NCBI GenBank assembly: GCA_964588725.1
Contig: CAZPQL010000004.1
Span: forward strand, 1 to 64,000
Length of the DNA: 64,000 bases
From: UBA5972 sp964588725
GTDB lineage: Bacteria; Pseudomonadota; Alphaproteobacteria; Rhodobacterales; Rhodobacteraceae
Reading direction: 5' to 3'
The notes beneath the pieces were generated by a model. That model was given only the letters and a program-made list of their open reading frames with translations. It ran no database searches and was not told the origin of the DNA. The stretch's first letter is position 1. The number at the start of each line of letters is the position of its first letter. Below are positions 23,402 to 32,491 of this stretch, in pieces. The position numbers and the translations under genes are program-made.

Positions 23402-24778
23402 GTGACATTGAATAAAATCCTGACCCAAATAGACTCCGATCAACCCAATGCCGTGGCGCGCCTGCTGGCGCTACTAAAAATCGCCTCGATTTCCACTGAC
23501 CCCGATTTCGCGCCCCAATGCGACGCCGCCGCAGATTGGCTGGTTGACGCATTGGTCGGGCTGGGATTTGACGCGCAAAAACGCCCGACACACGGGCACC
23601 CCATGGTGGTCGGTCATGCTGACGGCGATGGACCGCATGTATTATTCTATGGACACTACGACGTGCAACCAGTTGATCCGATTGGATTATGGGACACACC
23701 GCCTTTTGAACCCGAATTGCAGGACATGCCGAACGGCAAGGTGATCAGGGGCCGCGGGTCGTCGGACGACAAGGGTCAGTTGATGACGTTTCTCGAAGCC
23801 TGCCGCGCCCATCTCACCGTGACCGGCGCGCTGCCGTGCAAAATTACGGTGTTTTTTGAGGGCGAGGAAGAATCGGGTTCACCGTCGCTGATCCCGTTTT
23901 TGCAAGAAAACGCCGGCGAACTTACAGCCGACATCGCACTGATTTGCGATACCGGTATGTTCGGCGATGCGGTGCCCGCCATTATTACGCAGCTGCGCGG
24001 GTTACTGGGACAGGAAATTGTGGTGCACGCCGCTGACAAAGACCTGCACTCGGGCATGTTTGGCGGTCTTGCCGCCAATCCGGCACGTATTCTGGCCAAT
24101 ATTATCGCCGGTCTGCACAGTGATAGCGGGCGTGTAACCCTGCCGGGGTTTTACGACGGTGTGCCGGAATTGAGCGACGATATCGCCGGTCAGTGGCAAT
24201 CGCTGAATTTCGACCACGACTCATTTCTGGGTGGTGTCGGACTGTCCGAGCCGGCGGGCGAGGTCGGACGCAGCCCGTTGGAAATGCTATGGTCCCGGCC
24301 GACGTGCGAAGTTAACGGCATAACCGGCGGTTATACCGGCACCGGCTTCAAAACTGTTCTGCCAGCGATTGCCAGCGCCAAGATCAGCTTTCGCCTTGTA
24401 GGTCATCAGGACCCTCTGGCGATCCGCGACGCTTTCCAGGATTACGTCAAATCCTGTCTGCCCGCCGATTGCACGGTTGAATTTACCGACCACGGCGCTG
24501 GCCCCGCTGCCAACTTTGCCACCGACCATCCGGCATTTGACGCCGCGCGCCGCGCCTTGAGCGACGAATGGCCAAACGCCGCGGTTTTCGTCGGTTGCGG
24601 CGGCTCGATTCCCGTCGCAGGGCATTTCAAGGACATTCTGGGGATGGATTCGATGCTGATCGGTTTTGGCCGCGACGACGATCAGATCCATTCGCCCAAC
24701 GAAAAATACGACCTGAACAGTTTTCACAAAGGCGCCCGTAGCTGGGCGCGCATTCTGGCGGGACTTGGCCAGCTCTGA
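23402..24778 (+). CDS. M20-family metallopeptidase (dipeptidase-like)
   Basis: 458 residues. Zinc ligands and catalytic residues are visible in FYGHYDVQPVD, RGSSDDKGQ and FEGEEESGSPSL, with a dimerisation insert in the middle and a final IHSPNEKYDLNSFHKGAR stretch. It most resembles the M20 group of dipeptidases and carnosinase-like enzymes that cleave short peptides in the cytoplasm. GTG 23402 (MTLNKIL) has AAAGG upstream; an in-frame GTG at 23372 is the alternative. No operon context. Confidence 0.87.
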   Translation: MTLNKILTQIDSDQPNAVARLLALLKIASISTDPDFAPQCDAAADWLVDALVGLGFDAQKRPTHGHPMVVGHADGDGPHVLFYGHYDVQPVDPIGLWDTPPFEPELQDMPNGKVIRGRGSSDDKGQLMTFLEACRAHLTVTGALPCKITVFFEGEEESGSPSLIPFLQENAGELTADIALICDTGMFGDAVPAIITQLRGLLGQEIVVHAADKDLHSGMFGGLAANPARILANIIAGLHSDSGRVTLPGFYDGVPELSDDIAGQWQSLNFDHDSFLGGVGLSEPAGEVGRSPLEMLWSRPTCEVNGITGGYTGTGFKTVLPAIASAKISFRLVGHQDPLAIRDAFQDYVKSCLPADCTVEFTDHGAGPAANFATDHPAFDAARRALSDEWPNAAVFVGCGGSIPVAGHFKDILGMDSMLIGFGRDDDQIHSPNEKYDLNSFHKGARSWARILAGLGQL

Positions 24779-24866
24779 GTCCGGCTTCAATATTGCAAAA
24801 AATTACGCACCGCCGCTGAATGGTGCGGGGATTTCTTTTTCTGCTCACTCCCGGTCAGGACCAAAG

Positions 24867-25139
24867 CTAAATCCGCGCCTTGCGACCGCCGCGGCGGCCT
24901 TTGGGAACGTCGCGGCGCGCCGCCCCCTCGCGCATTACCTGCGTCATCGGGTGGTCCGGGTTGTCGTCGCCGTAGGCCGCAAGCATTGCGTCTATATGGG
25001 CCGCCACGTCGTCGCCCATGGCGAGTCCAAGCGCCCAGTCCAGAAAAATCGACCGGCATTCCTCAATGCGGATACCGTCTATACGGTAACTTTCAAAGAT
25101 CAGCCCGCGCGGGTCTGATTTATGCGCGGTTTTCTCCAT
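24867..25139 (-). CDS. Small protein of unknown function downstream of glnE
   Basis: 90 residues, mostly helical in character, acidic in the middle (MGDDVAAHIDAMLAAYGDDNPDHPMT) and strongly basic at the end (RRGGRKARI). ATG 25139 with AGGAGC upstream is a good start. It lies 18 bases after glnE on the same strand and is probably co-transcribed. I recall similar short proteins near glnE in Rhodobacterales but know no function or domain name. Confidence 0.65.
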   Translation of the reverse strand: MEKTAHKSDPRGLIFESYRIDGIRIEECRSIFLDWALGLAMGDDVAAHIDAMLAAYGDDNPDHPMTQVMREGAARRDVPKGRRGGRKARI

Positions 25140-25157
25140 GGTGTGCTCCTATTTTTT

Positions 25158-27953
25158 TCAATCTTGTGCCAGCACCCGATCGATAATTGCGCCCGCTGTG
25201 CCGCGCAATGCCCCTACGCGACTCAGCAGGGCCTTTACACTGTCCGCGCCGGTTTCGGCCAGCAACATTTCCACCGCACCCTGCCCGACGCTTGAGTCGT
25301 CAAAACGTTGAGCACCCACCAATCGGGCCACTTGTTGTATCGTCTTAAACAGCGCGTAGCTTTCGTTTAATTCCTGTGCCTCCTGCGCGCACCACCAGCC
25401 GTGCTGTGTGCCGCAAATCAGTTGACCGGCGGTATCGCGCTGCGCTGAACCCGCAATTAAGACAGCGGCCTGCGCAATCAGCGATATGTCGAGCAATCCA
25501 CCGGCACCGGCCTTGACGTTCCAATCAAGCGCGCCGGAGGCCCCTTCAGCTGCGCGTAACCGCGCCCGCATGTCGGCCACGTCGGCCAGAATCGTCGTGC
25601 CACCGGATTTGGCCGACAGAAGCTTACGGCGAAACGCTTCGATTTCGCGCCCAAGCGCCGCATCGCCTGCCACGGCCCGCGCCCGCGTCAGCGCCAGATG
25701 CTCCCACGTCCAGGCCTCGTCATTCTGATAGGCCTTGTAGCCGCTCAGAGAAACCGCGACAGGGCCTTTGCGCCCCGAGGGACGCAGCCGCATGTCGATC
25801 TCGTAAAGCCGCCCTTCTGCCATAGGAGAAGCCAGCGCCGTCACCAATGCCTGCGTCAGTCGGGCGTAATAGACCGGGACGCTCAACTGGCGGGCACCCG
25901 CCGACTCTGCCACCCCATCGCCGTCGTAGATCACGATGATATCCAGATCCGACGTCACCGTCAGATCACCGGCCCCCAACGATCCCATGCCCAGCACCAT
26001 AAAACCGCGCCCCGGCACCGGCCCGTATTTCACCGCAAAATTGTCGCTGACCACCGGCAACAGACCGACCAGACAGGCCTCGGCCAGTTGGGCGTAACAC
26101 TGCCCGGCCTCTGCGCTGTTGATCACCGCCTTGAGGTGCTGCACGCCGATGCAAAACCGGACTTCTTTCATCCAGCGTCGCGCTGCGTTGAGGCGCGCCT
26201 CGTAATCCGGTGCATCCTTCAGGCGGGCTTGCAAGGCTTTGACCAGACCCGCAACATCCGACATGGGTGCAAAAAACGACCCGTCGAGCACCGCGTCGAA
26301 AACCTGAGCGTTGTGGGCGATATAGCGCGCCAAATCAGGGGCACCGGCACAAATTTCGACCAGTAAGTCGATCAAATGCGGGTTCGCCTCGAACAATGAA
26401 AACAATTGTACCCCCGCAGGCAGCCCGGCTAAAAACCCGTCAAGCTGAATGAGCGCTTCGTCAGGATTGCTGGCACGCGCGACACCGCGCAGAATGGCCG
26501 GACGCAGACGATTGAAGATCTTGGCAGCACGATCGGTGCGCAACGCCGGTAGCGACGGCCAGTTGTCCATCATCTCCACAACGCCGTCGCTGAGTTGACT
26601 CAGCGTTTCGGCAGCCGCGCCTCCGCCCCGCGGCGCGAAAAAACTTTCGGTCAAGGTGTGCACCGCTTCGAGTTGCGTGCCGAGCGCGACGCAATACGCG
26701 TCGACATCGCGATATCCGCAAAAATGGCACAGGCGCTGAAACCCCTCGTCCGACCCGGGCAAGTCATGGGTCTGCGCGTCGTTGATCATCTGCAGACGGT
26801 GTTCAATAAGCCGATAGTGCCGGTAGGCACCGGTCAGTGCGTCGCTGGTTTCCTGCGATATCCATCCTTGTTTCGCCAGTGCCGCCAGCCCCACGACCGT
26901 TTCGCGAACACGCAGCACCGCGTCGCGCCCGCCCGCTATGATCTGCCGGGTCTGGGTGAAAAATTCGATCTCGCGAATGCCGCCGCGCCCCAGTTTCATA
27001 TTGTGGCCGCGCAATGTGATCGGCCCGCCAAGGCCTTTGTGATCACGAATGCGCAGTCGCATGTCGTGCGCGTCTTCGATAGCGGCATAATCCAGATGTT
27101 TGCGCCACACGAACGGGCGCATCGTGGTCAAAAACCGCCAGCCCGCGTCGATGTCACCGGCGCAGGGTCGTGCTTTGATGAACGCGGCGCGCTCCCACGT
27201 GCGGCCTTTGCTTTCGTAATAATTTTCAGCGGCGCTGAACGATATACACACCGGTGTCACCGACGGGTCGGGGCGCAAACGCAGATCGGTGCGAAAAACG
27301 TAACCCTCTGAGCGGACTTCGGACAGCATTTTGCACAGGCGTTTGGTAATGCGGATGAACGCGGCACGCGTTGCATCAAGCGCAACAGCGTCGATCGCCG
27401 CGTCGTCAAACAGCACAATCAAATCGATGTCCGAAGAATAATTCAGCTCGTTCGCGCCCAGCTTTCCCATCGCCAGAACCACCATTCCCGCCGCGTTTTC
27501 AGCATCTTGCACGGCCTGATCCGGTAGCTTACCGCGCTCGATTTCTGCGGTGACCAATGTGGACAACGCGCGCTGCACTGCAAAGTCGGCGAATGCGCTT
27601 AGCGTAGCAGTGACCTGTTCCAACGACCACCAACCGCCAAGATCTGCCAGCGCCACATAAAGCGCCAGTCGCGCCTTGGCGTGACGTAATTCTTTGGACA
27701 GTGCGTCAAATCCGGCGGAGGTTACATCGTCTGTCAGGGCGGCCAGAACGCCGTCTGCGGGCAACGCCCAAACGCCGCGTAACCAGTCGGTCTCGCGCAG
27801 CAACAGGCGTCGCAGATAGGGGCTGCACCCGGCGACGCCTTCGATCAACGCGCCCATGGTTTGGGGCAGATCACCAAAGGCCGCGCGGGTTTCAGCACCG
27901 TGCGCGGGCTCGTGGGCAATGGGGGCTGCTGTGACGTTGGCAAGTAAGGACAT
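25158..27953 (-). CDS. glnE: Glutamine synthetase adenylyltransferase / adenylyl-removing enzyme
   Basis: 931 residues (E. coli 946). Controls glutamine synthetase by adding and removing AMP. The N-terminal removal domain carries the nucleotidyltransferase motif NYSSDIDLIVLFDD, and the C-terminal transfer domain carries TVTSDLDIIVIYDGD, both with two aspartates. GREIEFFTQTRQI-type and RLRPSGRKGPVAVS stretches are family marks. ATG 27953 (MSLLANV) is preferred to earlier in-frame starts at 28031-28037, which overlap the divergent YbaK gene. Confidence 0.95.
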   Translation of the reverse strand: MSLLANVTAAPIAHEPAHGAETRAAFGDLPQTMGALIEGVAGCSPYLRRLLLRETDWLRGVWALPADGVLAALTDDVTSAGFDALSKELRHAKARLALYVALADLGGWWSLEQVTATLSAFADFAVQRALSTLVTAEIERGKLPDQAVQDAENAAGMVVLAMGKLGANELNYSSDIDLIVLFDDAAIDAVALDATRAAFIRITKRLCKMLSEVRSEGYVFRTDLRLRPDPSVTPVCISFSAAENYYESKGRTWERAAFIKARPCAGDIDAGWRFLTTMRPFVWRKHLDYAAIEDAHDMRLRIRDHKGLGGPITLRGHNMKLGRGGIREIEFFTQTRQIIAGGRDAVLRVRETVVGLAALAKQGWISQETSDALTGAYRHYRLIEHRLQMINDAQTHDLPGSDEGFQRLCHFCGYRDVDAYCVALGTQLEAVHTLTESFFAPRGGGAAAETLSQLSDGVVEMMDNWPSLPALRTDRAAKIFNRLRPAILRGVARASNPDEALIQLDGFLAGLPAGVQLFSLFEANPHLIDLLVEICAGAPDLARYIAHNAQVFDAVLDGSFFAPMSDVAGLVKALQARLKDAPDYEARLNAARRWMKEVRFCIGVQHLKAVINSAEAGQCYAQLAEACLVGLLPVVSDNFAVKYGPVPGRGFMVLGMGSLGAGDLTVTSDLDIIVIYDGDGVAESAGARQLSVPVYYARLTQALVTALASPMAEGRLYEIDMRLRPSGRKGPVAVSLSGYKAYQNDEAWTWEHLALTRARAVAGDAALGREIEAFRRKLLSAKSGGTTILADVADMRARLRAAEGASGALDWNVKAGAGGLLDISLIAQAAVLIAGSAQRDTAGQLICGTQHGWWCAQEAQELNESYALFKTIQQVARLVGAQRFDDSSVGQGAVEMLLAETGADSVKALLSRVGALRGTAGAIIDRVLAQD

Positions 27954-28029
27954 ATCCGCCAAGATGATCGCCGCAACCGCGCGCGTCAACAGGGCTTGCA
28001 CGCGGCGTGGTGCACCGCGATAAAGCCCC

Positions 28030-28500
28030 ATGAGCAAAAGTCTGAAACGCGTGCAGCGTCAGCTTGAAACTTCAGGGTTATCCTGTGAAATCATGCACAT
28101 GCGCACCGATACCCCCACGGCGAAACAGGCAGCTGGCGCCGTGGGCTGCAGGGTCAACCAAATCGCCAAATCCGTCATTTTCCGGGGTGAAACCAGCGGG
28201 GTTGCCGTCCTGTTTGTCACGCCGGGCGGGTTGCGCGTGAACGTTGAAAAGGCCTCGCTTTTGGCGCGCGAAGCACTGGGCAAGGCCGACGCGGCGTTGA
28301 TCCGTGCGCAAACCGGTTTTGCCATTGGCGGCGTGTCGCCTTTGGGTCACCTGAACCCGATCAGGGCATTTATGGATACTGAGTTGATGGCGTTTGATTT
28401 GATTTGGGTGGCTGCAGGCACACCGCACCACATGTTTCAGATCGATCCCTCAGTTTTAGCGATAGAAATTGACGCCAAAGTGTCGGCGTTCAGCCAATAA
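28030..28500 (+). CDS. YbaK/ProX-type aminoacyl-tRNA deacylase
   Basis: 156 residues matching the YbaK/EbsC fold: TPTAKQAAGAVGCRVNQIAKSVIF near the N terminus and FAIGGVSPLGHL with a final VWVAAGTPHHMFQID-like segment (IWVAAGTPHH). Such proteins hydrolyse mischarged tRNAs in trans. The exact amino acid is not deducible. It is divergent from glnE and overlaps the convergent lpxB by 11 bases. Confidence 0.88.
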   Translation: MSKSLKRVQRQLETSGLSCEIMHMRTDTPTAKQAAGAVGCRVNQIAKSVIFRGETSGVAVLFVTPGGLRVNVEKASLLAREALGKADAALIRAQTGFAIGGVSPLGHLNPIRAFMDTELMAFDLIWVAAGTPHHMFQIDPSVLAIEIDAKVSAFSQ

Positions 28501-29671
28501 AATCCAATACGGACTGCGCCGCGCGCGACCCCGCGGAACCCACTCCGCGTCCAAGGCGGCGCATTGTCAGGTCGGCGGCGTTTTTCTGGCGCGCCCGCAG
28601 GTCGGGGTCGTCCAGATAACGCTGAACCATAGGCGCAATCAGGTCAGCACGGCAGTCACCGGCCAGAAATTCCGGAATATGGCGGGTGTCGGTGACCAGA
28701 TTGGGCAGGGTCACGGTATCGGTTTGCATCATTCTTTGAATGACGACATTGCTGAGGGCATTAAACCTGAACGCAATAATCATGGGTGTCCCCGCTGCCG
28801 CCAATTCCAGCGATACGGTGCCCGACGTGGCCAGCGCCAGTTCCGATGTAGCAAATGCCGCGCGTTTATACGCCCCGGACTGCTCTGCCGGTAATTTATT
28901 TGGATCAAGTATCGAGACGTTCCCATCCCAACGCGCGACCATCGCAGCCAATTCCGCTGCGACGTTCGCCGCTGCGGGCACCACCACGTGCACGTCTTTG
29001 TGGCTGCGCGCCAAACGTGCGACCACCGCGCCAAATACCGGACCCATGCGGGCGATCTCGCCCCGCCGCGACCCCGGCAGAACACACAACAGTCGCGTGC
29101 TGTCGTTAATGCCGATGTAACGGCGCAGCGCCGCCATGTCAGACGGTGTGGACACCGGTACATCGGCCGCAGGATGCCCCACGAAATCGCAACTGACACC
29201 CGCCGCCTGCATCAGCGGGGGCTCAAACGGCAAAAGCGCCAGCACATGATCGACACGGCGCGCCATTTTATGCGCACGTTTAGGTCGCCACGCCCACACC
29301 GACGGCGCGACATAGTGGATGATCGGAACTGAGCGATTTCTGCGTCGGACCCGTCTGGCCACCCTCAGCGTAAAGTCGGGGCTGTCGATGGTGATCAGCG
29401 CGCTCGGGTTGGCGTCTGTGACAGCATCGGCGCATTGGCGGACACGCGCCAGCAAGCTGCGTAATTTGGGCAGAACCTCGGCCAGCCCCATGACCGCCAG
29501 TTCGTGCATGGGAAACAGGCTGTGCAGGCCATGCGATTCCATCAACGGGCCACCCACGCCGACAAAGCGCACGTCGGGCTGCAGCGCTTTTAACCCAACC
29601 ATAAGCGCAGCCCCCAATGCATCGCCCGAAGGTTCTCCGGCGATGACAAAGAATATCTTGGCGGTGCTCAT
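28490..29671 (-). CDS. lpxB: Lipid-A-disaccharide synthase
   Basis: 393 residues, glycosyltransferase family 19. Joins UDP-diacylglucosamine and lipid X to the lipid A disaccharide at the inner membrane. GEPSGD at 12-17 is the signature, followed by FVGVGGPLMESHG and the conserved YVAPSVWAW and LLPGSR-like LPGSRRGEI stretches. Its ATG overlaps the lpxI stop (ATGA). It is the last gene of the long envelope operon. Confidence 0.96.
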   Translation of the reverse strand: MSTAKIFFVIAGEPSGDALGAALMVGLKALQPDVRFVGVGGPLMESHGLHSLFPMHELAVMGLAEVLPKLRSLLARVRQCADAVTDANPSALITIDSPDFTLRVARRVRRRNRSVPIIHYVAPSVWAWRPKRAHKMARRVDHVLALLPFEPPLMQAAGVSCDFVGHPAADVPVSTPSDMAALRRYIGINDSTRLLCVLPGSRRGEIARMGPVFGAVVARLARSHKDVHVVVPAAANVAAELAAMVARWDGNVSILDPNKLPAEQSGAYKRAAFATSELALATSGTVSLELAAAGTPMIIAFRFNALSNVVIQRMMQTDTVTLPNLVTDTRHIPEFLAGDCRADLIAPMVQRYLDDPDLRARQKNAADLTMRRLGRGVGSAGSRAAQSVLDFIG

Positions 29672-30540
29672 GGACCGTGCGCAATGCGCGGTCTGGCCCA
29701 GATGAACAGACCGTTTGCGTCCGCCGCCTTGATGGTCTCAGGCCGGTCCAACACCATGACCCCGTGTTCCTGGATCACCACGCCCGCCAACCCCGCTTGG
29801 GCGGCCAGCGTGACGGTCCGGGGGCCGATGGCGGGCATATCGACGCGCAAATCCTGTTGCGGTTTGGGCGCTTTGAACAGGACGCCCCTGGCACCAACGG
29901 GGTTGGGACGGCAACGCGCCAATATATCGGGCACTGATTTCAGCATCAGATCTGTACCGCCAATGGTTTCAAGCCCCGCGACCAGCCCCTGCGCCACGAC
30001 GGCACCCTGCCCCACGTCGAGCCGCCCGAGACCCGCAACTATTTCCGCGGCGCGCGCGGCGTCGCGCCGGTCTGCTTCAGACGGTTGTGTGCTGGTTGGA
30101 GCGCCCGAAATCATCACGTCATCGCCCAACAGCGAATGCGCGCCGACAATCTGGAATCCCTGCGCTTCAAAAATGTCGACGACAGCGACCAGCAATCTGT
30201 TGTCGCCGCCACTGTACCCTTCCAGAAACGCGTCGAATTTTTCCCTGAACAATGCGTCGAATGACGGCTCGTTCAACGCGGGGCGCACCATCGACCCGGC
30301 AAAGACAACATGGGTGCTGCCGTTGGCGCTCAGCGCAGCAAAATAGGTCGCGGGCTGCTCGATTCGTGCCCTGATCACGTTGCGGCCCTGACTCCACAGC
30401 GGGTGATCGTCACCAAATATCAGAACAGAATGCGCGATGGTGTGGCGGTCGCAATAGGCCGCCAAAAGCGCGGGCAGCACACCGGAACCGGCGACGATGG
30501 TCAGGTGGCCAATTGCGGCGTGATCGCTTTTGGTGGCCAC
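29668..30540 (-). CDS. lpxI: UDP-2,3-diacylglucosamine diphosphatase, LpxI type
   Basis: 290 residues, the DUF1009/LpxI family that replaces LpxH in alphaproteobacteria. It makes lipid X from UDP-diacylglucosamine. GHLTIVAGSGVLPALLA near the N terminus, and DMPAIGPRTVTLAAQAGLAG with VMVLDRPETIKAADANGLFIWA at the end are family marks. GTG 30540, two bases after the lpxA stop with GGA upstream, is preferred; TTG 30558 inside lpxA is an alternative. Confidence 0.92.
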   Translation of the reverse strand: MATKSDHAAIGHLTIVAGSGVLPALLAAYCDRHTIAHSVLIFGDDHPLWSQGRNVIRARIEQPATYFAALSANGSTHVVFAGSMVRPALNEPSFDALFREKFDAFLEGYSGGDNRLLVAVVDIFEAQGFQIVGAHSLLGDDVMISGAPTSTQPSEADRRDAARAAEIVAGLGRLDVGQGAVVAQGLVAGLETIGGTDLMLKSVPDILARCRPNPVGARGVLFKAPKPQQDLRVDMPAIGPRTVTLAAQAGLAGVVIQEHGVMVLDRPETIKAADANGLFIWARPRIAHGP

Positions 30541-30542
30541 AT

Positions 30543-31340
30543 CTATTCCGGCGTACAAAATGCGCGCTCGGATGCGCTGAGCACAAATTCAAGCACGTCA
30601 GCGGTCAGCGTGTTGTCAGGTGCATCTGCCTGCAGGGCGCGCGCCCGTTCCTGCAGGTTCCCCGCGTCGGCAAACAGGTCTTTATAAAGCGCGCGCAAGG
30701 CGTTCATATGGGATTTGTCGACGCCGCGTCGCCTGAGCCCAATAAGGTTCAGTCCGCCAAGATGCCCGCGCGCCGATACCACCGAACCGTAGGGAATCAC
30801 GTCGTTGACTACCGATGATCCGGTGCCGATCATCGCGCCCTGACCGATGCGCACGAATTGATGAATGCCCGCCAGCCCGCCGAGCACCGCGTTGTCACCG
30901 ACAGTGACATGCCCGCCCAGCGCCACAGAATTGGCAAGAACACAGTGGCTCCCGACCCGGCAATCGTGGCCTACATGGACCTGCATCATAAACAAATTGT
31001 CGTCGCCAACAGATGTAAGACCTCCACCCTGCGCCGTTCCGGGGTTCATGGTCACGTATTCGCGGATCATATTGCCGCTGCCGATTTCAAGGCGTGTGAC
31101 TTCGCCCTGATATTTCAAATCCTGCGGCTGGCTGCCCAGCGACGCAAAAGGCCAGATCCGGCAGTCATCGCCGATGGTGGTATGCCCGCCAACGACAACG
31201 TGGCTGTCAAGCGCAACACCCCGGCCAAGCACAACGTTCGGACCGACCACGCAGTAGGGTCCGACCGTGCAATTCGCACCCACGCGGGCGCCTTCCACGA
31301 TTATCGCGGAACTGTGGATGGTAGCGTTGTTGGCGATCAC
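30543..31340 (-). CDS. lpxA: UDP-N-acetylglucosamine O-acyltransferase
   Basis: 265 residues, left-handed beta helix of hexapeptide repeats (HSSAIIVEGARVGANCTVGP and onward). First acyl transfer of lipid A synthesis. The catalytic histidine lies in MQVHVGHDCRVG. The C-terminal helical part (LIGLRRRGVDKSHMNALRALYK) is typical. GTG start, nine bases after fabZ, in the order fabZ-lpxA-lpxI-lpxB. Confidence 0.97.
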   Translation of the reverse strand: MIANNATIHSSAIIVEGARVGANCTVGPYCVVGPNVVLGRGVALDSHVVVGGHTTIGDDCRIWPFASLGSQPQDLKYQGEVTRLEIGSGNMIREYVTMNPGTAQGGGLTSVGDDNLFMMQVHVGHDCRVGSHCVLANSVALGGHVTVGDNAVLGGLAGIHQFVRIGQGAMIGTGSSVVNDVIPYGSVVSARGHLGGLNLIGLRRRGVDKSHMNALRALYKDLFADAGNLQERARALQADAPDNTLTADVLEFVLSASERAFCTPE

Positions 31341-31349
31341 TTTGCGAAC

Positions 31350-31826
31350 CTATGGGCTGCCGGTTGGCAGCGAAATCATAGCGGAAAATTCACCCTCGGC
31401 CATGACTTTGTCTTCGACGCGGCCCTCGCCCCAGAATTTCCAGATTTTGCCGCGACCGCGCAATACTTTGACGTGCAATTTCAACTGATCGCCCGGCGTG
31501 ACCATGTCGCGAAACCGACATTTGTCCAACGTCATAAAATACACCAGTGGTTCCTTGTCGATCAGATCAAGCGTGTGGGAAATCAACACGCCCGCTGTTT
31601 GTGCCATTGCCTCGATGATGGTGACGCCGGGCATGACCGGTTTGGCCGGAAAATGCCCCTGAAAATGCGGTTCGTTATAAGAAACGTTCTTGAGACCAAC
31701 CGCCGATTCACCCGCCACAATGTCGCTGACGTGATCGATCAACAGGAACGGATACCGATGCGGGATCATCCGCTGTATCATCATGATATCGGCCTCGGGA
31801 AGCGCTGTTTGCGGCTTTTCAGTCAT
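31350..31826 (-). CDS. fabZ: 3-hydroxyacyl-ACP dehydratase FabZ
   Basis: 158 residues, hot-dog fold. Dehydrates 3-hydroxyacyl-ACP in fatty acid synthesis. Catalytic His is in NEPHFQGHFPAKPVMPG and Glu in IIEAMAQTAG; MIPHRYPFLLID is the usual opening. ATG 31826 (MTEKPQ) is preferred over an in-frame start at 31889 because the extra residues are not family-like. It sits with lpxA, balancing the shared 3-hydroxyacyl-ACP pool. Confidence 0.96.
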   Translation of the reverse strand: MTEKPQTALPEADIMMIQRMIPHRYPFLLIDHVSDIVAGESAVGLKNVSYNEPHFQGHFPAKPVMPGVTIIEAMAQTAGVLISHTLDLIDKEPLVYFMTLDKCRFRDMVTPGDQLKLHVKVLRGRGKIWKFWGEGRVEDKVMAEGEFSAMISLPTGSP

Positions 31827-31921
31827 AGATGCTCGGGCCTCGTTCGGGGATTTGAAAATCGTGCTAAATCTTTGTAACAACCCGCTCATTGGCTGACAAG
31901 CACGCTACGCGCGCGTCTTGA

Positions 31922-32491
31922 TTACGGCTCTTGGGAATCCCCCGCGCCCAATGCCGCGTCGACCCGCTGTATCGCCTGATCGGTGATATCGATATTGCGC
32001 GCCGAAAGAAATACCGCCCCGGGATTAAGAATGACCGACGCCTCCATGTCATTGGCAAGCTGCAAAAGAAGCGGGGAGACATCTTCCAGAAAGCCGCGGC
32101 GACGTGCGTCAATCCAAGCGTTCAATTCGATGGATTTTTGATTTTGCTGGTCGCGCAGGCTTTCAACTTTTTTGTCAAACGCGTCTGCCATCGTGCGAAA
32201 CGCGTCGGCTTCGGCGGATTGCCGCAGTTCGGTCAGTGACAATTCTTCCTCTTCAAGTTGGGATTCGATCAGTCGTGCCTGCGCGCGCAACGTGTCGGTG
32301 CGGGATTCGATTTCTGATATGATGCGCTGGCCGTATTGTGATTGGCTGAACAGCCGTTCCTGATCCAGAACCAATACACGACCAACCACCCCGGCTGTTT
32401 GCGCCGCCGTTGCGCCTGCAAACAAGATCAGCCAGCCGACAAGAAACAGACCTCCAACCGCAATCCCACCAAGGAGCCGGTGGCGGGTCAG
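31922..32491 (-). CDS. OmpH/Skp-family periplasmic chaperone, probable CTG start
   Basis: 189 residues if started at CTG 32491. Skp-like proteins hold outer-membrane proteins on their way to the BAM complex. Residues about 38-150 form a coiled-coil region (ISEIESRTDTLRAQARLIESQ). In this frame the only ATG/GTG/TTG near the front is TTG 32425, but that would cut off a clear signal sequence encoded upstream (LLGGIAVGGLFLVGWLILFAG). CTG 32491 overlaps the bamA stop as CTGA, and AGGA lies eight bases upstream, the classic coupled-start geometry. Conventional annotation would give 31922-32425. Confidence 0.8.
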   Translation of the reverse strand: MTRHRLLGGIAVGGLFLVGWLILFAGATAAQTAGVVGRVLVLDQERLFSQSQYGQRIISEIESRTDTLRAQARLIESQLEEEELSLTELRQSAEADAFRTMADAFDKKVESLRDQQNQKSIELNAWIDARRRGFLEDVSPLLLQLANDMEASVILNPGAVFLSARNIDITDQAIQRVDAALGAGDSQEP

